In this document: positions 32,932 to 41,510 of the stretch, one piece after another
Layout of the letters: each line of letters starts with the position of its first letter
Numbering within the stretch: position 1 is the stretch's first letter
Source: Clostridia bacterium
GTDB taxonomy: Bacteria; Bacillota; Clostridia; Christensenellales; CAG-138
Direction: 5' to 3'
Assembly (NCBI GenBank): GCA_016292635.1
Contig: JAEDIC010000001.1
Location: forward strand, 1-64,000
DNA length: 64,000 bases
Program-made: the position numbers and the translations under genes
Notes under the pieces: generated by a model
What the model was told of the DNA's origin: nothing
The model's input: only the letters and a program-made list of their open reading frames with translations
Database searches by the model: none

Positions 32932-34814
32932 TGATTAAAACTTATGACGAACTCAATGCTAAAATAGCAAGCTGCACCACCGCTATGGCCTGGAAGCTTG
33001 ACGGCAGGAGCGGCAAGCGGGCCGTAGTTCTCTGCGGCGGCACCGGCTGCCTCTCTTCGGATTCCGCTGCCATAAGGGAAGAATTCGAAAAGAAGGTGAA
33101 AGAAAAGGGTCTCTCCGATAAGGTCACCGTAAATCAGGTTGGCTGCTTCGGCTTCTGCTCCCAGGGTCCCTTCGTAAAGATATATCCCGAAGATACCCTT
33201 TACCGTCTGGTAAAGCTGGAGGACGTTGAAGAGATAGTTGAAAAAGACCTCATCGGCGGCCAGGTTGTTGAGCGTCTGCTGTTCGTGGACCCCAAAACCA
33301 AAGAAAAGATCGTTAAGCAGGATGAGATTAATTTCTACAAAAAGCAGCGCCGTGTTGCGCTGGCTGCCTGCGGCGTTATCAATCCCGAGGAGATTGACGA
33401 AGCTCTGGGCTTCGGCGCATTCCAGGGCCTTGCCCGTGCCCTTAAAATGGACCGGCAGGAAGTTATAAACGAGATACTGGCCTCCGGTCTGCGCGGACGG
33501 GGCGGCGGCGGCTTCCCCACCGGCCGCAAGTGGCAGTTTGCCTACAACTCCCCCGGCAATGAAAAATACGTGGTCTGCAACGGCGACGAGGGCGACCCCG
33601 GCGCATTCATGGACCGCTCCATATTCGAAGGCAACCCCCTGGCGGTAATCGAGGGCATGATGATCGCCGGCTACGCAATCGGCGCGCAGAACGGCTATTT
33701 CTACGTTCGCGCCGAGTATCCCGTTGCGGTGAACCGCCTTCAGATTGCCATTAGCCAGGCCCGTGAATACGGCCTCCTTGGCGAAAACATTCTGGGCAGC
33801 GGCTTTAATTTCGATCTGCACATCCGCCTTGGTGCGGGCGCATTCGTATGCGGCGAAGAAACCGCCCTGCTCAACTCCATCGAGGGCAAACGCGGAACTC
33901 CCCGTCCCCGTCCTCCCTTCCCCGCCGTTAAGGGTCTTTGGGGCAAGCCCACCATCGTAAACAACGTTGAGACCATGGCCTGCGTTCCCTACATCATGCG
34001 TGAAGGCGCAGCCAAGTTTGCCGAGTGCGGCACCGAAAATTCCAAGGGCACCAAGGTATTCGCTCTGGGCGGCAAGGTCAATAACGTGGGCCTTGTGGAG
34101 ATCCCCATGGGCACCACCATCCGTGAGCTGGTATACGATATCGGCGGCGGCATCCCCGGCGATAAGCAGTTCAAAGCCATACAGACCGGCGGTCCTTCCG
34201 GCGGCTGCCTTACCGCTGAGTTCCTTGATGAACCCATCGACTTCGATACCCTTACCGCAAAGGGCTCAATGATGGGCTCCGGCGGCGCAATAGTAATGGA
34301 CGAGGACAACTGCATGGTGGACGTTGCCAAGTTCTACATGGAGTTCATCTGCGATGAATCCTGCGGAAAGTGCACTCCCTGCCGCGTTGGCACCAAGCGC
34401 ATGCTTGAGACCCTCACCAAAATAACCGAAGGCAAGGGCACCCTTGAGGACCTTGACAAGCTGGAAGAGCTCAGCGCCCTCATAAAGAGCAGCTCCCTCT
34501 GCGCACTGGGTCAGACTGCCTCCAACCCCGTTATGTCCACCCTCAGGCACTTCCGTGATGAATACGTTGCCCACGTTGTGGATAAGAAGTGCCCCGCAAA
34601 GGTCTGCAAGAACCTGATGCAGTACGTTATTGACAAGGAAAAGTGCATCGGCTGCGGAATGTGCGCACGTCAGTGCCCCGCCGACGCCATCCACAAGACG
34701 GATTACACCGCCCCCGGCAAGAAGCTGCCTGCAATGGCTATCGATACAGACAAGTGCGCCAAGTGCGGCGCCTGTATCGCCACCTGCAAATTCAACGCCA
34801 TATCCAAGCAGTAA
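32931..34814 (+). CDS. NuoF-like NADH-binding flavoprotein with C-terminal ferredoxin domain
   Basis: A 627-residue subunit of the HndC/HydB/HylB type. An N-terminal thioredoxin-like [2Fe-2S] domain (about 20-120, with CGGTGC and GCFGFC) leads into the NuoF core. That core has GLRGRGGGGFPTGRKWQFA (about 184-202, NADH), NGDEGDPGAFMDRSIFEGNP (about 213-232, FMN) and SCGKCTPCRVGTKRM (a [4Fe-4S] cluster). The C-terminus adds two [4Fe-4S] ferredoxin motifs (CIGCGMCARQC and CAKCGACIATC, about 575-620). It oxidises or reduces NAD(H). This subunit plan is shared by bifurcating hydrogenases and formate dehydrogenases; the linked fdhA and the lack of a hydrogenase gene favour formate dehydrogenase. Confidence 0.94.
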   Translation: MIKTYDELNAKIASCTTAMAWKLDGRSGKRAVVLCGGTGCLSSDSAAIREEFEKKVKEKGLSDKVTVNQVGCFGFCSQGPFVKIYPEDTLYRLVKLEDVEEIVEKDLIGGQVVERLLFVDPKTKEKIVKQDEINFYKKQRRVALAACGVINPEEIDEALGFGAFQGLARALKMDRQEVINEILASGLRGRGGGGFPTGRKWQFAYNSPGNEKYVVCNGDEGDPGAFMDRSIFEGNPLAVIEGMMIAGYAIGAQNGYFYVRAEYPVAVNRLQIAISQAREYGLLGENILGSGFNFDLHIRLGAGAFVCGEETALLNSIEGKRGTPRPRPPFPAVKGLWGKPTIVNNVETMACVPYIMREGAAKFAECGTENSKGTKVFALGGKVNNVGLVEIPMGTTIRELVYDIGGGIPGDKQFKAIQTGGPSGGCLTAEFLDEPIDFDTLTAKGSMMGSGGAIVMDEDNCMVDVAKFYMEFICDESCGKCTPCRVGTKRMLETLTKITEGKGTLEDLDKLEELSALIKSSSLCALGQTASNPVMSTLRHFRDEYVAHVVDKKCPAKVCKNLMQYVIDKEKCIGCGMCARQCPADAIHKTDYTAPGKKLPAMAIDTDKCAKCGACIATCKFNAISKQ

Positions 34815-34839
34815 TCTTCACATACGCCTTACACACAAG

Positions 34840-34869
34840 TCCGCCCGGCTTATGCCGGGCGGCTTTTTG
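34840..34869 (+). terminator. Intrinsic terminator after the NuoF-like gene
   Basis: CCGCCCGGC-TTAT-GCCGGGCGG followed by CTTTTTG, 26 bases after the stop. Confidence 0.92.
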
Positions 34870-34948
34870 TATACCGAAAACCACGGGATAGCGGCGCGGT
34901 TGGAAAGAGGCTAATGGCGATGAACAGAAAACAGGGGAATAACTCAAA

Positions 34949-35078
34949 AGCTCCCCTTTGTGTAAAGAAGGGAAGCAAAATCAAAAATTTTTGCGGGGGG
35001 ATTGTGGAACAAGAACAATCCCCCAGTCTTTTGTTTGGGGCAAAAGACGGCTCCCTTTACACAAGGGAGCCGTGATTT
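34949..35078. repeat. Dispersed ~130-base intergenic repeat, copy 1
   Basis: Order: CTCCCCTTTGTGTAAAG, AAGCAAAATCAAAAATTTTT, GCGGGGGGATTGTG, ACAATCCCCCAGTC, TTTTGTTTGGGGCAAAAGAC, GGCTCCCTTTACACAAGG. The reverse complement of 47027-47153 has the same blocks in the same order, so the two are inverted copies. Internal inverted repeats would make it fold on either strand. A partial relative is at 1-60. Confidence 0.8.
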
Positions 35079-35139
35079 GGAATGTGCGGAGTGATGTAAG
35101 TCAGGTTGTAAAATACATCCGTTCTGACGCACATGTCGT

Positions 35140-35353
35140 CAGAGCCGGATTAAACATAAGGGGCTGCGGCCCCTTATCAACCCCGGAGTTTTTTGACAGA
35201 GTGAAATATCCCCCGATATGGGGGATATTTATTGGCTATCGAAAAAGCGGCCGCTTTTTGGGGATTTACATGACTACCCTGTGCCTGCAGCACGGGTCAG
35301 GCCGCCAAACCGCCGGAAGGATATCGGTCCTGATTTCTCCGATAAGTATGCTG
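35140..35353. repeat. GGGGCTGCGGCCCC repeat and hairpins downstream of DUF1576
   Basis: GGATTAAACATAAG then GGGGCTGCGGCCCC (35161-35174) and GGAGTTTTTTGACA match the end of the structured element at 32118-32175. AAATATCCCC / GGGGATATTT (35205-35230) is a terminator-like hairpin for the minus-strand transporter operon. No gene is seen. Confidence 0.5.
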
Positions 35354-36670
35354 TCAGGCGTTTTCAGCCTGAGCGGCAAGCTTCGCTGCCTTTTCCGCCT
35401 GCTTTGTGGGGATATCCTTGCAGAGGGCATTCAGTATGGGTATGAGCACCATGGTAACTATGCCGGAAGTGAAACCGCCGTTATACACATTGAAGCCCAG
35501 ATGGAAGGAGGCCGTGTTGAACACAAGGCAGGCATGCAGCGCGCCCGCCAAAACGCCCCATATGAGACCCCAGCGCCCCGCCACGGGAGACATGCCTGTG
35601 GCAAAGCAGATACCAACTGCCCATGCAGTGGCGCTGAGGGGCGTGCCGGTTATGAGGGACACCAGCATATAGCCCAGCATGATGGGAAATACATTGCGGG
35701 GATGTGAGCCATTGCCCGCCCAGCAGGTTATGCAGAGCAATGAGCCCATTATTGGGCCGGTGAACTTTGCGCCTGCAATGGCAAAATAGGCAAGGCACAT
35801 TATGCCCAGAAAGCCAAAGTTGATAAGCACGTTGCCGGCGCCGTCCAGCTTTGAGAAATCGCAGCTGTGGCCGGTGCGCATGATAAGGGCGCCGTAGCCC
35901 TTGAAGCCCTTGTTGATTATCGCGCCGGCTATTACCGAGGCTATGAATATGCCGCCGAAGAAGAACAGGAAAAAGCTGCGGTATCCGTCGCTCACTATGC
36001 TGTTTGTAGTAAACTCGATTCCCATGGGGGCGAGAACGGCGTTTTTATATATGCCCGCCCACAGTACGCCGATAAGGCCGGCGGAAAGGCCAACGTTAAA
36101 CAGGTTATGGCCCTGATGCATGGTGGCGGCGTGGGCGGATACGGCGGGGATGATAAAGCCTATCAGTCCCCCTGCCATTACCGCCAGCGGTATGCCCAGG
36201 GGAAGGGGTATATCAATGAACCTGTTGAAGAGCATTTCGCTGACCACGGGGGCAAGCGCGCCGCCGAAGAGGGCAAAGTGCGCGTACTTGGTGAAGGATT
36301 CCTTTTTTACCCTGGCATACAACCACGTGCCCAGCAGGATGGGCCACATATTGACGCAGTTTTTGCCGAAGAAGCTGAATCCTATGGTAAGAAAGAACGC
36401 GCCCACGGTTATGCCGGAGGCCTCCACCTTTGCTGTCTTCAGTATGGCTATGGCGATAAGGCCCAGCATACCCGCCTGGAACAGACCGCCGTTGAGCCCG
36501 CCCACGGCCAGGGCGTCCACGGTAAGGGACTGGGGGCTGGTGAGTATGGCCCAGAAGCCTTTGAACATTTCATTTACGGGGCCGGTAAGGGATCCGGCAA
36601 CTATCAGTGCCAGAGAAAAAGCGAGGAAAAATATGTATAATACCTTGGAAGTGTTTTTATTAGCTTCCAT
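35354..36670 (-). CDS. DUF1576 family polytopic membrane protein
   Basis: A 438-residue integral membrane protein of the DUF1576 family with about eleven or twelve hydrophobic segments and no recognisable nucleotide-binding or signature transport motif. Repeated Gly-rich helices (GFIIPAVSAHAATMHQGHNL, ILLSV-like stretches) suggest an internal two-fold transporter fold. It is the last gene of fdhA-mobA-fdhD-DUF1576, 40 bases after fdhD. That position makes a formate, carbonate or metal-oxyanion role attractive but unproven. Family assignment is from memory of the protein pattern. Confidence 0.75.
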   Translation of the reverse strand: MEANKNTSKVLYIFFLAFSLALIVAGSLTGPVNEMFKGFWAILTSPQSLTVDALAVGGLNGGLFQAGMLGLIAIAILKTAKVEASGITVGAFFLTIGFSFFGKNCVNMWPILLGTWLYARVKKESFTKYAHFALFGGALAPVVSEMLFNRFIDIPLPLGIPLAVMAGGLIGFIIPAVSAHAATMHQGHNLFNVGLSAGLIGVLWAGIYKNAVLAPMGIEFTTNSIVSDGYRSFFLFFFGGIFIASVIAGAIINKGFKGYGALIMRTGHSCDFSKLDGAGNVLINFGFLGIMCLAYFAIAGAKFTGPIMGSLLCITCWAGNGSHPRNVFPIMLGYMLVSLITGTPLSATAWAVGICFATGMSPVAGRWGLIWGVLAGALHACLVFNTASFHLGFNVYNGGFTSGIVTMVLIPILNALCKDIPTKQAEKAAKLAAQAENA

Positions 36671-36710
36671 ACATTAAGCCTCCTGAATATACCCTATTTT
36701 GTTATCTATG

Positions 36711-37448
36711 CTATTCGAGCAGGCTGTCCACGGGGCAGCCCTTGAGCCTGTAAGGCGCGGTGTATATGTTGAAGCGATTTTCTCTTGAAAAGCCCAGAAG
36801 CGTTATATTTGCTTTCTTCGCCACCTCCACCGCCGCAATGGTGGGGGTGGAGCGGGAAACTATCATTGGTATGCCTATGGCAACGGCCTTTTGTATCATA
36901 TCCTTGGGAATGCGGCCGCTGGTGATTATGTATTTATCATGGAGGGACACGCCGTTCATCAGCGCCTTGCCCGTTACCTTGTCTATGGTATTATGGCGGC
37001 TTACGTCTATGCAGGCCATATGTGTGCCCCAATCGCTGCAAAGGGCGCTGCGGTGTATTCCGGCGGTGGCCTTCTGCAGGGTGGATTCGTCATAAAACCG
37101 CTCCTGATTGCGAAGGAGAGCCTCCGGGTCGAAAACTATTTTATCCGACAGGGGAATGTCCTCGGTAACTATGCGGTTTGCCTCGGCAGTATTCAGCTTA
37201 ACGGTGGCGATGCCGGCCTCCTCGTCCACATCCATTGTCTCAATGTCCGCAATGCGGCGGATATACCGCTGGGTATAAAGATGGCCCAGCACCAGCTCGA
37301 AAAGCTCGCTTGGGGAGCAATACAGCGCCTTGTGCGCCACATCCAGTATATTGAGATGCAAAGTCATCTCATGGACCATAAGGTCCCTGAGCTCCACATA
37401 TTCGCCGTTGATATAGCGCACTATATTTCGCTTATCTGCAAGCGTCAT
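36711..37448 (-). CDS. fdhD: Formate dehydrogenase accessory sulfurtransferase FdhD
   Basis: A 245-residue FdhD, which transfers sulfur from IscS to the bis-MGD cofactor of formate dehydrogenase before activity. ATAGIHRSALCSDWGTHMAC (about 126-145) contains the candidate sulfur-carrying Cys137, followed by DVSRHNTIDKVTGKALMNG (about 148-166) and ITSGRIPKDMIQKAVAIGIP. Many FdhD proteins have a CxxC; here only one Cys is at that site. It sits between mobA (22 bases) and the DUF1576 gene and serves the FdhA encoded in the same operon. Confidence 0.95.
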   Translation of the reverse strand: MTLADKRNIVRYINGEYVELRDLMVHEMTLHLNILDVAHKALYCSPSELFELVLGHLYTQRYIRRIADIETMDVDEEAGIATVKLNTAEANRIVTEDIPLSDKIVFDPEALLRNQERFYDESTLQKATAGIHRSALCSDWGTHMACIDVSRHNTIDKVTGKALMNGVSLHDKYIITSGRIPKDMIQKAVAIGIPMIVSRSTPTIAAVEVAKKANITLLGFSRENRFNIYTAPYRLKGCPVDSLLE

Positions 37449-37470
37449 GCCGTTATCCCCCTTAAAGCCA

Positions 37471-38130
37471 TCAAACTATGCCGCTGAGATACGCATCGTA
37501 CTCGCTGCGGGTGTTGATGTTGGTAAACATCCGAAATTCCCTGTCGTATTTTTTTACCGTTTCCTCCGGAATCACCAAAGGCTCAGCCTCGCTTATGAAG
37601 CGGAACAGAGAACCGCTGCCCTCCTGCAGCCTTTTCGTAGCATCCGCAAGCAGCTCCCTGGAATAAAACCCGTTGAACGGCTCAAAGCGGTCGTTCCTGC
37701 GGCAAACGCATACCTTTGCCTCGGTTTCCGCTATACGCTGCTTCATGTGGCGTATATAGGGCAGGCATACCACCGGCATATCGCAGGCGATAAGGTAAAC
37801 GTATTTGCTGCGTGCGTTGGCAAGGGCCGCGTGTATCCCCGCAAGAGGACCCATATCCTGAAATTCATCCGAGCACACCCGAACCTTCATTCCGTCATAA
37901 AGTTCCGGCTTTGCGGTCACTATCAGTATATCAGAGAATTCCCTTTTAAGGGCATCCGATACTATTTCCAGTATGCGCCGGTTGTTGTCCGTTAAAAGCT
38001 GCTTATCAAACCCCATGCGGGAGGATTTGCCGCCGGCAAGTATTGCCGCCGTTGCAAAAACCTCATCCTTGCATATGTCCTCCCGGGGCAAGGACGCCCC
38101 GGGAAGAATTTGGGTATTGATGTCTTTCAT
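37471..38130 (-). CDS. mobA: Molybdenum cofactor guanylyltransferase MobA
   Basis: A 219-residue nucleotidyltransferase that adds GMP to molybdopterin, making the (bis-)MGD cofactor needed by formate dehydrogenase. The GTP-binding signature is AAILAGGKSSRMGFDKQLL (about 28-46), with MGPLAGIHAAL (about 93-103) and IACDMPVVCLPYI (about 113-125). An N-terminal extension of about 25 residues precedes the fold. Its start directly abuts the fdhA stop, so the two are tightly coupled. Confidence 0.93.
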   Translation of the reverse strand: MKDINTQILPGASLPREDICKDEVFATAAILAGGKSSRMGFDKQLLTDNNRRILEIVSDALKREFSDILIVTAKPELYDGMKVRVCSDEFQDMGPLAGIHAALANARSKYVYLIACDMPVVCLPYIRHMKQRIAETEAKVCVCRRNDRFEPFNGFYSRELLADATKRLQEGSGSLFRFISEAEPLVIPEETVKKYDREFRMFTNINTRSEYDAYLSGIV

Positions 38131-40809
38131 TTATGCTTTCTCTATCCTTGCGGCGCAGACTTTCAGCTCAGGTATCTTTGCTGTGGGATCGATAACGGTG
38201 TTGGTAAGGACATTTGCGGGGCCATCGGCAAAGTGGAAGGGCATGAACAGCACCCCTTCGGCTACTATGTCGGTTACCCTTGCCTCTACAACCAGACTGC
38301 CCCTGCGGGAGGTGACCCTTACCCTGTCGCCGCTTACAACTTCCAGCTTGGCGGCGTCTGCGGGGTTGATTTCAACATAGGAGCGGCCGGATATATTCAT
38401 AAGGCCCTCTACCCTGCCGGTCATGGTGCTGGTGTGATAGTGGTAAAGTATGCGTCCGGTGGTGAATATCATGGGGTATTCACCATCGGGAGTTTCGGCG
38501 GAGGGACGATAGGGAGCGGGCTTGAAGAGAGCCCTCTCGCCCCTGCTGAATTTGCCGATGTGCAGTATGGGGGTGCCGGGATGATCCGCAGTGGGGCAGG
38601 GCCACTGGAGAGAGCCCAGCTCCTCAAGGCGCGCGTAGCTCATTCCGCCGTAGGAGGGAGTTACAGCAGCCATTTCGGCGAATACTTCCTCAGCGGTCCT
38701 GAAGCTGTTTTTGTAGCCGATGGCAGCCATCACGTCGGAAAGTATCTCGAAATCCGCGCGGCTCTCGCCGATGGGATTGATGGCCTTGCGTATGCGCTGT
38801 ACACGGCGCTCGGTGCTGGTGAAGGTGCCGTCCTTCTCAGCAAAGGAGGCGCCGGGAAGAACAACGTCCGCAAGCGCTGCGGTCTCGGTGAGGAATATAT
38901 CCTGAACCACCAGCAGCTCGCACTTTTTAAGGGCCTTTTCAACATGGCCCAGGTCGGGGTCGGACATCATGGGATTCTCGCCCATGATGTACAGGCCGCG
39001 AATCTTGCCTTCCTCAACGGCGTTGAGCATCTCGGTAACGGTAAGGCCGGGCTTGGAGGGCAGGCTTACGCCCCATGCCTTTTCGAATTTTTCACGGGCC
39101 TCATCCTTGAATACTTTCTGGTATGCGGGATAGTCGGTGGGCAGGCAGCCCATATCGCAGGCGCCCTGAACGTTGTTCTGTCCGCGCAGGGGGTTTACGC
39201 CGCAGCCGTACTTTCCGATCTTGCCGCAGAGCAGAGCCAGGTTGGATGTGCCCATAACGCCCTCGGTGCCGGTGGAGTGCTGGGTAACGCCCATTGCGTA
39301 GTAGATGCCGGCCTTTTCAGCCTTGGCATAGAGGCGGGCGGCCTTTTTGAGCTCCTCGGCGTCGATATTGCATATCTCCGCAACCACTTCGGGAGTGTAG
39401 TCCTTAACTGTTTCAACAAGCTCCTCGTAGCCCTCGGTGCGCTCGTCTATGTATTTCTGATCCTGCAGACCCTCGTTGATGATAACGTTCATCATGCCGT
39501 TGAAAAGGGCAACGTTGGTGCCGGGCTTTATCTGGAGGAATACATCGGCCTCACGGCAAAGGGGTATGCGGCGGGGTTCCGCAACGATTATCTTTGCGCC
39601 CTTCTTGTGTGCCTGGCGGATAAGGGAGCCGATAACGGGGTGCGTCTCGGTGGTATTGGAGCCCGTTACGAACACAACGTCCTGATCCGCCGCCTCCGCG
39701 ATGGAATTGGTCATTGCGCCGGAGCCGAGGGTTATGGCGAGGCCCGCAACTGTGGAGGCATGGCAGAGACGCGCGCAGTGGTCAACGTTGTTTGTGCCAA
39801 TGGCGGCGCGCATCATCTTCTGGAATACATAGTTATCCTCATTGGAACAGCGGGCGCTGGAAAGACCCGCCAGAGCATCCGGGCCGCTTTCCGCCTTGAT
39901 GGCCTTTATCTTATCGGCAATGTATGCGATGGCCTCGCTCCACTCCGCCTCAACCAGCTCCCCTCCCTTGCGGATAAGGGGCTTCTTAAGGCGATCCTTG
40001 TGGTTGATGAAGCTGTAGCCAAATTTGCCCTTCACGCACATGAGGCCCTTATTGGCGGGGCCGTAAAGGGGCTGAGCGCCAACCACCTTGTCGTCCTTAA
40101 CGATAAGGTCCATCTGGCAGCCAACGCCGCAATATGTGCAGGTGGTGGGCACTTTCTTGGTTTCAAAGGAGCGGAAGCGTTCCTTTGACTTGGGAAGCAG
40201 CGCGCCAACGGGGCAAACGGATACGCAGTTGCCGCAGGATACGCAGTTGCTGCTCTTGAGCAGATTCTGGAAGGGGGTGGATACCCTTGCCTTGAAGCCG
40301 CGGTTCACTACGCCTATTACAGCCTCGCCGTGGAGGTTCTGGCATACCTGAACGCAGCGCTGGCAAAGTATGCACTGCTGAGGATTATAGGTGAAAAACT
40401 CGTTGGAATCGTCTATGGGATATTCGTTCTTTACGCCGGCATAGCTGGTCTTTTCCACGCCGTACTCATAGCAGAGATTCTGCAGCTGGCATTCGCCGTT
40501 TTTGGCGCAGCTGAAGCAGTCCGCATTGTGGGTGGAAAGTATAAGGTCCAGAACGTTCCTTCTGGCTTCGATAACCTTTTCGGATTTGGTGAAAATCACA
40601 TTGCCCTCTGCCACTGGGGTGGAGCAGGCGGTAAACAGCTTTGGCATACCCTCTATTTCCACCAGACACATACGGCAGGAAGCCTCGGGAGTAAGGTCCT
40701 TAAGGTAGCACAGGGTAGGGATCTCTATCCCCACGCTTTCCGCTGCCTGCAAAATCGTGGTTCCCTCGGGTACTTGCAGCCTGATTCCATCGATAGTTAC
40801 GTTCAGCAT
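38131..40809 (-). CDS. fdhA: Formate dehydrogenase alpha subunit, Cys-type, NuoG-like N-terminus
   Basis: An 892-residue catalytic subunit interconverting formate and CO2. An N-terminal plant-type [2Fe-2S] domain (Cys34, 45, 48, 62), a NuoG-type His/Cys cluster (HNADCFSCAKNGECQ), two ferredoxin clusters (CILCQRCVQVC and CVSCGNCVSVC) and a fifth [4Fe-4S] (CTYCGVGC, 224-231) lead into the bis-MGD domain. The metal ligand is Cys349, with His350 (ARLCHASTVAG), where many clostridial enzymes have selenocysteine; no in-frame TGA is involved. GAGGAGGAAACT precedes the start. The long Fe-S N-terminus fits docking to the NuoE/NuoF-like subunits encoded at 32443-34814. Confidence 0.95.
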   Translation of the reverse strand: MLNVTIDGIRLQVPEGTTILQAAESVGIEIPTLCYLKDLTPEASCRMCLVEIEGMPKLFTACSTPVAEGNVIFTKSEKVIEARRNVLDLILSTHNADCFSCAKNGECQLQNLCYEYGVEKTSYAGVKNEYPIDDSNEFFTYNPQQCILCQRCVQVCQNLHGEAVIGVVNRGFKARVSTPFQNLLKSSNCVSCGNCVSVCPVGALLPKSKERFRSFETKKVPTTCTYCGVGCQMDLIVKDDKVVGAQPLYGPANKGLMCVKGKFGYSFINHKDRLKKPLIRKGGELVEAEWSEAIAYIADKIKAIKAESGPDALAGLSSARCSNEDNYVFQKMMRAAIGTNNVDHCARLCHASTVAGLAITLGSGAMTNSIAEAADQDVVFVTGSNTTETHPVIGSLIRQAHKKGAKIIVAEPRRIPLCREADVFLQIKPGTNVALFNGMMNVIINEGLQDQKYIDERTEGYEELVETVKDYTPEVVAEICNIDAEELKKAARLYAKAEKAGIYYAMGVTQHSTGTEGVMGTSNLALLCGKIGKYGCGVNPLRGQNNVQGACDMGCLPTDYPAYQKVFKDEAREKFEKAWGVSLPSKPGLTVTEMLNAVEEGKIRGLYIMGENPMMSDPDLGHVEKALKKCELLVVQDIFLTETAALADVVLPGASFAEKDGTFTSTERRVQRIRKAINPIGESRADFEILSDVMAAIGYKNSFRTAEEVFAEMAAVTPSYGGMSYARLEELGSLQWPCPTADHPGTPILHIGKFSRGERALFKPAPYRPSAETPDGEYPMIFTTGRILYHYHTSTMTGRVEGLMNISGRSYVEINPADAAKLEVVSGDRVRVTSRRGSLVVEARVTDIVAEGVLFMPFHFADGPANVLTNTVIDPTAKIPELKVCAARIEKA

Positions 40810-41196
40810 AGTTTCCTCCTCATTGATTTATAAAACTGAAATTATTAATTATAGCGGCCTTCTCCACTAAAAAATGCAAATTTGCGCCATGGGGCGATGG
40901 ATAATACAACAAAAAACCGGCACGGGTACATATCCGTATCCCCTGCGGCACGATAAGTTTTCTCTTTTTTTAAAACGGAAACATCAAAGAAATGCTTTAT
41001 AAGCCCATCGCTCCGTAATCAGCGAACGCGCCTGAAAATGAGAAAGCTGCATCCTGTGGAAAAAAACCATATAATCGCGTGCTAACAAAGATATTATCCT
41101 ATATCGGCAGAGATTTGTCAAATGTTTGATAATATCAAAAAAAGCCGAAAACCGGCTCAAAATGACCCACGCGGGCAGGCTGGTTAAAGCCATCTA
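40810..41196. other. Divergent control region between fdhA and the moa operon
   Basis: No gene. It includes a TATAAT on the minus strand at about 40847-40852, preceded by TTGCAT at a 20-base spacing (a poor fit), and the perfect palindrome TTTGATA-A-TATCAAA (41125-41139). The latter resembles the ATTATCAAC pair upstream of the NuoEF-like genes and may be a regulator site for both. Confidence 0.45.
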
Positions 41197-41225
41197 TTGC
41201 AAACTGAGAGCAAAACCCGTATAAT
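41197..41225 (+). promoter_or_regulatory. Sigma-A promoter of the moa operon leader
   Basis: TTGCAA (41197-41202), 17 bases, TATAAT (41220-41225). The predicted start near 41232 leaves a leader of about 280 bases before the first gene. Confidence 0.82.
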
Positions 41226-41279
41226 GATAAAAAAATACCATAACACATTTGTCAATGTATTAACATATCAACATTCCGA

Positions 41280-41380
41280 TTCCTCCTCCCTAAAGCGTTT
41301 TTGCCACGGGAGCCGGAACGATAGGGTGCGGAGGGAAACCGCCGTTGCCTGCCGGTGCGCAAAGGGACTGTTTTTTGGCA
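41280..41380 (+). promoter_or_regulatory. Candidate Moco-riboswitch-like structured leader
   Basis: TCCCTAAAG (about 41288) can pair with CAAAGGGA (about 41360). Between them lie TTGCCACGGGAGC, an inner GCGG...CCGC stem, and GCCTGCCGGTGCGCAAAGG. The TTGCCAC and GCCTnCCGnnnnC-nAAAGG blocks resemble the E. coli moaA Moco leader as I remember it. Position upstream of moaA-moaC-mogA, and the terminator at 41434-41462, support a cofactor-sensing attenuator. I could not fold or search it. Confidence 0.42.
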
Positions 41381-41433
41381 TATGTCGGGTTCATTTTAGC
41401 TTTTATTCCAGCTGTTGATCCCATATGTGCCCT

Positions 41434-41462
41434 GCGCCGCAAAAGGCGCTTTTATTTTTATT
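41434..41462 (+). terminator. Intrinsic terminator inside the moa leader
   Basis: GCGCC-GCAAAA-GGCGC followed by TTTTATTTTTATT. It lies between the structured leader and the first gene of the operon, as expected of an attenuation switch. Confidence 0.72.
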
Positions 41463-41510
41463 GGTTTATGTATATCCTTAACTCACAGGCGGCAGGAGGC
41501 GTATCGGGAA

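Noticed and set aside
38110..40188. A 692-codon plus-strand open frame over fdhA
   Set aside because: Antisense shadow of a fully conserved gene; no family resemblance.
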